Shown: positions 1 to 6,117 of the stretch, piece after piece
Layout of the letters: every line of letters starts with the position of its first letter
Position numbering within the stretch: position 1 is the stretch's first letter
NCBI GenBank assembly: GCA_050012135.1
Contig: JBEKHT010000062.1
Coordinates: 1 to 12,017, forward strand
DNA length: 12,017 nt
Direction: 5' to 3'
Source of the DNA: JBEKHT01 sp050012135
GTDB lineage: Bacteria > Chloroflexota > Anaerolineae > Anaerolineales > RBG-16-64-43
The notes under the pieces: model-generated
Database searches by the model: none
What the model was told of the DNA's origin: nothing
Seen by the model: the letters and a program-made list of their open reading frames with translations, nothing else
Position numbers and translations under genes: made by a program

Positions 1-764
1 TTGTGCGCCAAGTAGTCAAGGCCTTCAATCGCCTCGCGCTGAGCCACCCTAATAGCGCCACCATCTTCGAGAATCCTCTTGACAAGGCGGATTTCCTCTC
101 GCAAGGACTGGCCAACGAGGCGCGGGCCTGGCTGATCGAGGGGGCCGGAATAGATGTGGATTACTTCTCACCTATGCCGGAGCCTCCAGGGCCAATCACC
201 ATCGGGTTCCTCGGAGGTCTGCTGTGGCACAAGGGAGTAGGGACATTCGTGGAGGCCGCGCAGATTCTAAGAATGAACGTCGAGGCGCGGTTCATCCTCG
301 TTGGAGCCCGAGACTCCGGCGATCCGGCGGCGGTCAGCCGGGCAACTCTTGAACAATGGTTGGAAGAAGGGGTCGTCGAATGGTGGGGAGCGCCGACTAT
401 AGAGAAGAAAAGCACCTACAGCCGGTGCCACATCATTGCACTCCCATCTTCTCATGAGGAAACCATCCCAACCGTCTTGCTGGAGGCTGCGGCTTGTGGT
501 CGTCCGGTCGTGGCCACCAACATCCCCTTGTGCCAGAACGTTGTGCTCCAAGGAGAAACAGGCTTGCTCGTCCCTCCGGGAGATGCCCAAGCGCTTGCGG
601 CAGCCCTGGCCCGCCTCATACAGGACAGGGAAATGCGAAGAAGGATGGGAGAGACGGGGCGACGGATGGCGGTGGACCGCTTTGCGGAATCGAAAATCAA
701 CTCCGCGACTTTCCAAGTGTATCGGGATCTGCTCCGTGGAAGCGCAAAAGAGCAAGTGACCTGA
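1..764 (+). CDS. GT4-family glycosyltransferase, C-terminal part (5' end outside window)
   Basis: This is a retaining, GT-B fold glycosyltransferase that would move a sugar from a nucleotide-sugar to a growing glycan or lipid acceptor at the cytoplasmic face of the membrane. The reading frame is open from the window edge (frame 3) to TGA at 762-764 and gives 253 residues, against about 350-400 for a whole GT4 enzyme, so most of the N-terminal acceptor domain lies outside. Visible signatures are the start of the nucleotide-sugar domain (GFLGGLLWHKGVGTF, about residues 68-82) and the E-X7-E motif (E153 to E161 in HEETIPTVLLEAA), followed by CGRPVVATNIP and the GETGLLVPPGD loop. The GTG at position 3 is only the first possible start in the window and is unlikely to be the true one. 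The gene converges on the minus-strand FAS1 gene. The sugar and acceptor cannot be named from sequence. Confidence 0.9.
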   Translation, partial: VRQVVKAFNRLALSHPNSATIFENPLDKADFLSQGLANEARAWLIEGAGIDVDYFSPMPEPPGPITIGFLGGLLWHKGVGTFVEAAQILRMNVEARFILVGARDSGDPAAVSRATLEQWLEEGVVEWWGAPTIEKKSTYSRCHIIALPSSHEETIPTVLLEAAACGRPVVATNIPLCQNVVLQGETGLLVPPGDAQALAAALARLIQDREMRRRMGETGRRMAVDRFAESKINSATFQVYRDLLRGSAKEQVT

Positions 765-1564
765 ATAGGAAAGGTCCTTCTTTGAAGCGGGCTCGCGCTG
801 TTCCCCTCTGGAGATTTCTGCCAGTTCTCCGCAAAGACCGTCGGGTCCCCCTCCGGAACACGCGGCTGGGGTGCCAGATCGGGTGATCCGTCCTCAGCCC
901 CACTGAGCTGGGCAAGAAGCGGGGCGCAGCCAGGCTGCTCAGTCAACGTCTGCTCTCAACGGATCATGCGCGGCTCTTGAGGAGGGGCTGATCAGCCCCT
1001 CCGAAACGACCGAGAATCGTCCTGGCGTGGGAAGAGAGCTTTCAAGACGGCGACGGTTGGTCCAGAACCTCGGGAGCCGGAGCGAATCGCCCCTAGGGAG
1101 TGACCAGCCGGGGCGTACTGTGGCTGAGATATCTACAGTACTCGTGTGTTGGTACCGTTGCCGGCGCGCGCGGCCCTACGCCCTGTTGTTGCTTTTTCGA
1201 CAGCAATGTCAGGTCGAGGTTTCTGGATTCGATCGCCAGGGTGGCAGCCGAACGTCTTGAGCAACATCCTACCGGGGCGCAATTGCGGCCAAGGGAGATC
1301 AGAACCTGGACCCGCATAGGACGGTCATGGGGTCAGGCAGGAGTTACCAGGCTGGCAAAGCCGGCACCGTGCAGTCCCTCATCGAGCAACCCTTGCGAGA
1401 TGTCGCCTGCGAACATGCGCCCCCGCGCGAGTAGAGCCATTGGAGTGATCGGCCGGTGCTCAAGCAGGATCTGGGCAGATCGGTCGCTGAGTAGGCTAGC
1501 CAGTCTTCGATCGCGGAGCCCATGCTCGCCCTGCCGGGCGTTCACCGCGAGCGCGAGAGGGCAT
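765..1564. other. 800-base gap without a convincing gene
   Basis: No frame in this interval gives a recognisable protein. The longest plus-strand frame (1100-1609) is rich in Arg, Cys and Ser and runs into the FAS1 gene antisense. A minus-strand frame at 1333-1545 (GTG start, 70 residues, starting 20 bases beyond the FAS1 stop) looks slightly more protein-like, but it has no clear ribosome binding site and no family I know. The interval also holds the 22-bp palindrome at 981-1002, a dyad with 7-bp arms (GTACTGT/ACAGTAC, 1115-1141) around an AGATATCT core, and a small GC hairpin at 1527-1540 (CGCCC-TGCC-GGGCG) just past the FAS1 stop that could weakly aid termination. No tRNA was seen. Confidence 0.6.
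981..1002. repeat. Perfect 22-bp palindrome
   Basis: The half-site GGAGGGGCTGA is followed directly by its exact reverse complement TCAGCCCCTCC with no spacer. It lies 216 bases past the GT4 stop and 562 bases past the end of the convergent FAS1 gene. As RNA it could form a stem of up to 9 bp closed by the 4-base loop TGAT... or similar, but no T-run follows on either strand (GAAACGACC on plus, TCAAGAGCC on minus), so a classic intrinsic terminator is doubtful. A protein-binding dyad or an unusual bidirectional terminator are the other options. Confidence 0.6.
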
Positions 1565-2134
1565 CTAGCCGGGCGGAATAAGAAGGGCGTCGATCGAGTA
1601 GAGGATTAGATTGCCAGTATTCAATCTGGTGGAGTGGATCGCCACGCCGTTGACGGACAGCGCGCCGGCTTGTCCCACAGTCACCGTTAGGCTTTTTCCC
1701 AGCAGAGTGGGCAGCGTGCTGACCGACGGGAGAACATCTGGGGTGTAATTGCCCTCGACGATGTGATACTCTAGGACCTCAGTGAGACGGCCTCGATCTT
1801 GGAATAGCGCCGAGCGGGTCGCCTGGGGCATCTGATTAAACACCTTGTTGGGGGGAGCGAAAACGGTGTAGGCATCCTTCCCCTCTAGACGGCCTGCAAG
1901 GCCGGTTTCCTCCAAGGCGCCAAGGAAAACGGAAAACCTCTTGGGAACCTGGGTGGATAGCGCCGCCGGGACCTGGGTAAGGTTCTCGGCTCCTGCAGTT
2001 GCGGGGGCTGTCGGGGTCAACGGAATCGGGGTTGCGCCAGTCGTGCTTACCGAGGTTACGGACTTCGGAGCGGTCACGCAGGCGACCAACGAAGCCACGA
2101 CCAATAGAGCCGAGATTGTCCTCGAATTCGACAC
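1565..2134 (-). CDS. FAS1 (fasciclin)-domain lipoprotein
   Basis: This is a predicted secreted lipoprotein of 189 residues. The N-terminus has a short polar start (VSNSRT), a hydrophobic stretch and the lipobox LVAC, with Cys19 as the lipidation site. A Thr/Pro/Ala-rich spacer (about residues 20-50) leads to one FAS1 domain (about 55-187). That domain contains the H1-type motif YTVFAPPNKVF, the LTEVLEYHIVEGNYTP segment and the terminal H2-like motif ending LILYSIDALLIPPG. FAS1 domains usually act in adhesion at the cell surface. The frame is open upstream to 2320, but the GTG at 2132-2134 is chosen because GGGAGG lies 10 bases before it and the signal sequence starts there. It is the last gene of the minus-strand series and probably has its own promoter. 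A link to the glycan genes is only positional. Confidence 0.88.
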   Translation of the reverse strand: MSNSRTISALLVVASLVACVTAPKSVTSVSTTGATPIPLTPTAPATAGAENLTQVPAALSTQVPKRFSVFLGALEETGLAGRLEGKDAYTVFAPPNKVFNQMPQATRSALFQDRGRLTEVLEYHIVEGNYTPDVLPSVSTLPTLLGKSLTVTVGQAGALSVNGVAIHSTRLNTGNLILYSIDALLIPPG

Positions 2135-2144
2135 GTGTGGATTT

Positions 2145-2150
2145 CCTCCC
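2145..2150 (-). promoter_or_regulatory. Ribosome binding site deciding the FAS1 lipoprotein start
   Basis: GGGAGG on the minus strand ends 10 bases before the GTG at 2132-2134. It supports that start over the ATG at 2320, which would add 62 Arg/Ser/Gly-rich residues in front of the signal peptide. Confidence 0.75.
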
Positions 2151-2199
2151 GGTCTTCTAGGCCGGCTCGCGCAGCGCCCGGCGCAGAGCCTCGCCCGCT

Positions 2200-2216
2200 G
2201 CACTCCCGTGGAGTGC
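2200..2216. repeat. 7-bp hairpin in the leader of the FAS1 gene
   Basis: GCACTCC and GGAGTGC are exact reverse complements separated by three bases. The element lies 66-82 bases upstream of the FAS1 start codon. It could be a 5' leader stem-loop or an operator. With arms of this length, chance cannot be excluded. Confidence 0.35.
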
Positions 2217-2484
2217 TCCAGGGAACTTGACCAAGCGGGGGATTCACGAGAGCCTAGCTGTATCTCGCTGTGGCCGAACGACACCTCGGCAGAGGGGCTG
2301 CACCCCGTCCGGCAGATCACGAACGCCTGAATCTCCTATCCCGCCCTTGCGCCCAGAGCGCTGCTCACCTTGGCATCGGCGACGCAGGGATGAGAGGCCA
2401 GGACGCTTTGGAACTCAACGAACGAAACTGCTGACAACCATGCCTCATTGTATCCCTTCTAATACTCAATCCATGCCCGCTATT

Positions 2485-2958
2485 TCAAGTCTGCCCGGAA
2501 TCCTGGTGCGGCGCGGGTGCCGAAGCAGGAGACGTCCAGCCTGTCTGGGACGGGCGCCTCGTGAAAGTTGTGGCCCTAAGTTCGGGCGACAACGGCTGCA
2601 CCGAGCGTATCCAGCCCCTGAACCCCGAACGTGGAGCAGGGCAGGTCCAGTGGCCGGTCTCGGCTTTGGACGCCTTTCGAAAGCGTTCTGGGCCAAGGAG
2701 GCGATTGGTCTGTGCACTGCCCAGGGAGCCGCACCCTGCCCCGCCTGCCGGTCTCGCAAAGAGGCCCAATCGATCCCAATGTATGTCGAATTGTCGGCCG
2801 CGAAGGTGGTAGCTCGGTCCCCGCAGCTGCTCCGGAACCTGGGCAGGGCGCACCCCTGCCTCCGGCGCGAGGGCTGAGAGTGGCAACATAAGGAGCGCCA
2901 ATCTGGGGAGCACCAGCCCATTCCCCTTCAACCGGAGCCTAGCTTCGCCGCGTTCCAT
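2485..2958 (-). pseudogene. Probable frameshifted remnant of a secreted-protein gene
   Basis: I do not recognise an intact product. The frame opens with ATG at 2956-2958 behind AGGAAG (2964-2969, 5-base spacing) and encodes a believable signal peptide: a basic start (MERGEARLRLKGNG), then the hydrophobic stretch LVLPRLALLMLPLSALAP. After about residue 43 the frame becomes Arg/Pro/Gly-rich. Protein-like sequence then appears in the other two minus frames: first DNSTYIGIDWASLRDRQ near 2776-2726, then LDLPCSTFGVQGLDTLGAAV near 2650-2590, which ends at a stop. KAETG in the first frame joins naturally to LDLP in the third. This looks like one gene broken by two or more frameshifts. The 'TYIGID' pattern recalls secreted proteins of the DUF3352 type, but that resemblance is from memory and weak. 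Sequencing error is an alternative. Confidence 0.3.
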
Positions 2959-3037
2959 TGGCGCTTCCTACCGGAGCAGAGCCCATGACGAACCCATGGC
3001 TTGCCAGAAGGGAGCGCCGGAGGATTCCCAACACGGT

Positions 3038-3802
3038 TCATAGGTAGCCCAAGGTTTCCATGGTCGGACCTGCAATCTCCAATACTTGCTCTACTTCCTC
3101 TGGCGAAAGCCCCGTTCGGTATTTCCCGATGCTTGAGTCGCGCACCTCTTGGGTCGAGAATCCGTCGGCTTCAACTCCCAGCCACTTCCCCAGCGCTTTC
3201 ATCTCCTTCGTTGGCTCTCCCACGAGGTTTTCATAGCGCATGCAATAGGCCTGCGATCGATGCTTTTCCATGTTTTCGATCGCCGTAACCCATCGGGCGG
3301 CCACCTTCTGAGGTGTGTCCATCAATTGCACCCAGTCGAACCTGCGCCATTTCGTGCGAGCCATCTTCAGAGTGGAGCTGACAACGTCCCGGCAATCGCG
3401 GTAGATGACGACGAATTGGAGACCCGATTCCCGTGCCAGATCGTCAAGCTGGAAGATATATCGTGGGTACTTGTCTCCCACGATTCGGGCTGCGGGAAAG
3501 ATTGCGTGAAGAACTTGTTCGACCTCTCTCACTCCAATCGGTCCGCCCGCGCCGGGTAGGAGCCTCAGCAAATACTCGCTGAGGAAGACCGCACTACGCA
3601 GTCGGCTGCGGAAGCTTGGCGGCCCCACTAGCCTGCGACGATACCAGTTCTTGCGCAAGGCGCTGACATGTTCCCGATACCCGACGTTGATCGCCTTGAA
3701 ATCCCGGAACTCCATGGTGATCCGCATGTCAGGATGCAGGTCGCAGAGCCGTGCCAGAAGGGATGTCCCGGAACGAGGATGTCCGGCAATGATCAACGCC
3801 AT
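3038..3802 (-). CDS. Sulfotransferase family protein
   Basis: This is a predicted PAPS-dependent sulfotransferase of 254 residues, cytosolic with no signal or membrane segment. It would transfer sulfate to a hydroxyl, here most likely on a glycan or glycolipid. The 5'-phosphosulfate loop is GHPRSGTSLL (residues 7-16). GDKYPRYIF (109-117) matches the conserved lysine/proline segment, and the 3'-phosphate site is VVIYRDCRDVVSS (131-143, with R135 and S142/S143). ATG at 3800-3802 is preferred over the GTG two codons upstream, because AGGAG at 3811-3815 sits 8 bases before the ATG but only 2 before the GTG. It lies 437 bases downstream of the ABC gene, so it may have its own promoter. It differs clearly from the second sulfotransferase at 9338-10180, which suggests a different acceptor position. 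Confidence 0.87.
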   Translation of the reverse strand: MALIIAGHPRSGTSLLARLCDLHPDMRITMEFRDFKAINVGYREHVSALRKNWYRRRLVGPPSFRSRLRSAVFLSEYLLRLLPGAGGPIGVREVEQVLHAIFPAARIVGDKYPRYIFQLDDLARESGLQFVVIYRDCRDVVSSTLKMARTKWRRFDWVQLMDTPQKVAARWVTAIENMEKHRSQAYCMRYENLVGEPTKEMKALGKWLGVEADGFSTQEVRDSSIGKYRTGLSPEEVEQVLEIAGPTMETLGYL

Positions 3803-3810
3803 GTGCACTG

Positions 3811-3815
3811 CTCCT
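3811..3815 (-). promoter_or_regulatory. Ribosome binding site deciding the sulfotransferase start
   Basis: AGGAG on the minus strand lies 8 bases before ATG 3800-3802. The alternative GTG at 3806-3808 would be too close, with only 2 bases between. Confidence 0.7.
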
Positions 3816-4239
3816 ATCCGGATGCGAGACTCGGAGAAAAGCCCTTGCTCCTAATTCTCCTGTGCCAGCAAGAGTCGATCTTCAACCCGTTGGAGGATCA
3901 AGCCAGCGACCTCGGTCACCATTGGAGGCTCCACTCAGGTGATCCGAGGGGGCGGACTCGAGCCCGTCCCCGTTTTTTCTCTCCGAAGCGGGACTTTGGT
4001 CGATCCAAAGTGTGGAATGGTCTGGAAGATGGTAGGGATCGGATAAGTGGCCGCGAGAATTGTCAGGCTCACGCCTAGGGAATAAGAAAGCGGATGCGGT
4101 GAACCTGGCCAAGCTCGGAGAAGTTCGCGGATGCCGTTGCCCTTCTGGCGCCCGGGCGATGGCTGACGACGTACGCTGGGACACTGGGTCCCGAAGTTTG
4201 GTCTCTGGTTCTCAGCCGGGCCAAGCCCTACGCCCCCGT
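3816..4239. other. Gap between ABC exporter and sulfotransferase
   Basis: About 420 bases without a convincing gene. A minus-strand frame (3935-4243) could start at a TTG overlapping the ABC stop and run 102 residues. After its TGA the same frame continues as a 27-residue GTG frame (3851-3934) ending in a helical-looking stretch, VTEVAGLILQRVEDRLLLAQ. Neither part shows a family signature or a ribosome binding site. They might be the remains of a gene interrupted by a stop. A G/C-poor stretch (GAGAGAAAAAACGGGG on minus, near 3970-3985) is the only notable base-composition feature. I see no clear promoter or terminator. Confidence 0.4.
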
Positions 4240-6081
4240 TCAAGCCGCCTCCATCAACTGCTCGTGAAGGCGGAATAGGTTGGCATAAAGACCCTCGCGG
4301 GCGACGAGTTCCGCGTGCGTTCCGGTCTCGACAATCCTTCCGCTGTCAATTACCACGATGCGACTGGCGAGCCGAACCGTGGAAAAGCGGTGCGAGATAA
4401 TCACGGTCGTGCGCCCGCGGGCCAACTCGCGGAACTGCGAGAAAAGCTGGAACTCTGCCCGGGCATCCAGATTGGAAGTGGGTTCATCCAAGATAAGTAC
4501 CCGAGCGTTTCGAGCGAAAGCGCGGGCCACCGCAACCTTTTGCCATTGGCCCCCTGAGAGATCCACCTCGCCGAACATACGGCCGATCAGAGTGTCGTAG
4601 CCTTGGGGAAGTCCCCTCGCGATTTCGTCTACATGCGCCATCCGGCCGAGCTCTTCGACCCGGGGCCGGTCATCCAATAGGTGACGCCAATCGCCCAGCG
4701 CGATGTTCTCTTGCAGGGTCCCTTCGTAGCGACCAAAGTTCTGGAACACAAAGGCGATCTCGCCATACAGAGAATCCAGGGCATACTCTCGCAGGTCGAC
4801 CCCATCCAGGGAGATCGTGCCCTGGTCAGGGTCGTAGAGCCTGGCGATCAGCTTGACCAATGTGGTCTTGCCAGCTCCATTCTCCCCAACCAGGGCCAGA
4901 GTTTCCCCGGGTCGGATTTCGAATGATATATCCGACACGGCTGGGACGCTGCTGCCTGGGTAAGTGAAGGTCACATGATCGAGGACCAGGCCACCTCGGA
5001 CGGTCCCCGGCCGCCGCTGACCTTGATCCCGCACCTGAGGCTCCAGGGCGAGGAACTCGCGAAGATTGGACACGTAGAGGGCCTGTTCCAGCATGGCGGC
5101 GATAGCACGAGTGCTGGAGTCGAGCGAGTTTCGGAGGCGCGCAGCGCTAGCGCCGTAAATAGCGACATCACCGATCGTGAGGTCACCTGCGGCCGCGCGA
5201 ATTACCACGCGAGCAAAGGCCACAAAGTAGGCTAACGTTGAGAGGACCCCAAAGAGAAGGCCTCCGTTCAACCCGATCCGATAGAGCTTGCGATCCTCCT
5301 TCATGAACGCCGTCATGAGTTGTTCGAAACGCTGGATCAGCAAAGGCGCCAGATCCAGGATCTTGACTTCAGGGATATAGGGCTGGTCAGTCATTCTCGA
5401 CACAAAGTAGCGGCTCCAGCGGCGCTTTGTCGTCCGCGAGTGTTCTTCAATGAAACTCCGCCGGGCAAGCCGCCACTGGAATAGCAGTTGTGGGAGGAAA
5501 ACTGGCACGATCGCAAGGGTTAGGACTGGTTCGATGGAGATCAGAATCGCTGTAAGGGAGGCGGTTTGGGCTAAACCCGTCAGGGCTGCCAGGGCGGCGT
5601 TCACAAACGTAGTGAAGTGCTGGGCTATATTCTCCTGGGCGCGGTCCAGCACATCCTGGATGGCAGGGTCCTCGAAGGCTGGGACATCGAGCCTAGCCGC
5701 ATGCTTTAGGATGAGCCGGGTAATCCCCAAGTTGAGCTCGTCGAATAGCCGTTGCGAAATGTACCCCTCCCACACGTTGACGGCTACGTCCACAAGCGCC
5801 ACTCCAAGCGCCAGGAGAAGCCAAGGCAGAACAACCGGGAGGGCAGGCGTTTTCCTAGTCAGGGCGCGAAGAGCGCCGTTCACGATTCCGCGGGCCGCAA
5901 GCGCAGCTGCAGCCGGCGCCAGGCTGTCGACGAACGTGCTGATTGCCAGCAAGATCGACAAGGGGCGATGGGTTGCCCAGGTGAGCCTGAACGCCCAGCC
6001 AGCGTTTTGCCAAAGCCTGCGCAGACCGAAATCGATGGGTCGATTAGCTTCAGCGGCCATCGAGCCCCTTTCGTTCTTCAT
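4240..6081 (-). CDS. ABC exporter, fused permease and ATPase (type IV half-transporter)
   Basis: This is a 613-residue half-transporter that would work as a dimer in the inner membrane, using ATP to export or flip a substrate. The N-terminal membrane domain covers about residues 25-340, with hydrophobic segments near 40-63, 83-103, 160-182, 184-202 and 273-298. The ATPase domain (about 363-610) is complete: Walker A GENGAGKTT (399-407), Q-loop Q447, signature LSGGQ (508-512), Walker B RVLILDEP (527-534, catalytic E533), D-loop SNLDA and switch H564. The 'GGQWQKVAVARA' form is common in exporters of lipids, peptides or oligosaccharides. It is not of the Wzm/Wzt kind, in which permease and ATPase are separate. 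It starts 36 bases after the tandem GT stop, so co-transcription is likely and a lipid-linked glycan is a reasonable substrate. A second start at M8 (6060), behind AAAGGGG, is possible. Confidence 0.95.
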   Translation of the reverse strand: MKNERGSMAAEANRPIDFGLRRLWQNAGWAFRLTWATHRPLSILLAISTFVDSLAPAAAALAARGIVNGALRALTRKTPALPVVLPWLLLALGVALVDVAVNVWEGYISQRLFDELNLGITRLILKHAARLDVPAFEDPAIQDVLDRAQENIAQHFTTFVNAALAALTGLAQTASLTAILISIEPVLTLAIVPVFLPQLLFQWRLARRSFIEEHSRTTKRRWSRYFVSRMTDQPYIPEVKILDLAPLLIQRFEQLMTAFMKEDRKLYRIGLNGGLLFGVLSTLAYFVAFARVVIRAAAGDLTIGDVAIYGASAARLRNSLDSSTRAIAAMLEQALYVSNLREFLALEPQVRDQGQRRPGTVRGGLVLDHVTFTYPGSSVPAVSDISFEIRPGETLALVGENGAGKTTLVKLIARLYDPDQGTISLDGVDLREYALDSLYGEIAFVFQNFGRYEGTLQENIALGDWRHLLDDRPRVEELGRMAHVDEIARGLPQGYDTLIGRMFGEVDLSGGQWQKVAVARAFARNARVLILDEPTSNLDARAEFQLFSQFRELARGRTTVIISHRFSTVRLASRIVVIDSGRIVETGTHAELVAREGLYANLFRLHEQLMEAA

Positions 6082-6117
6082 AAGCCACGTCGCACCTGTT
6101 CGGGGAGGGGGTCCACG

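Noticed and set aside
1115..1141. Dyad GTACTGT/ACAGTAC with a 13-base spacer
   Set aside because: The arms are short and no gene start is close by, so it is not called as an operator. It is noted within the gap entry.
1100..1609. 169-residue plus-strand frame in the convergent gap
   Set aside because: The composition is dominated by Arg, Ser, Cys and Pro, no motif is visible, and it overlaps the end of the FAS1 gene antisense.
2135..2320. N-terminal extension of the FAS1 lipoprotein (start at 2320)
   Set aside because: It would put 62 low-complexity residues ahead of a clear lipoprotein signal, and GGGAGG lies directly before GTG 2132-2134.
2340..2460. Segment SVLASHPCVADAKV on the minus strand, resembling the HP-x-V-x-DA motif of acyl-CoA synthetases
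   Set aside because: The frame is bounded by stops within about 50 codons and no other part of that enzyme family is present, so it is probably chance.
2447..2488. Possible promoter for the FAS1 gene (TTGAAA 2483-2488, TACAAT 2447-2452, minus strand)
   Set aside because: The two boxes are 30 bases apart, too far for a sigma-70 promoter, and no better-spaced pair is visible.
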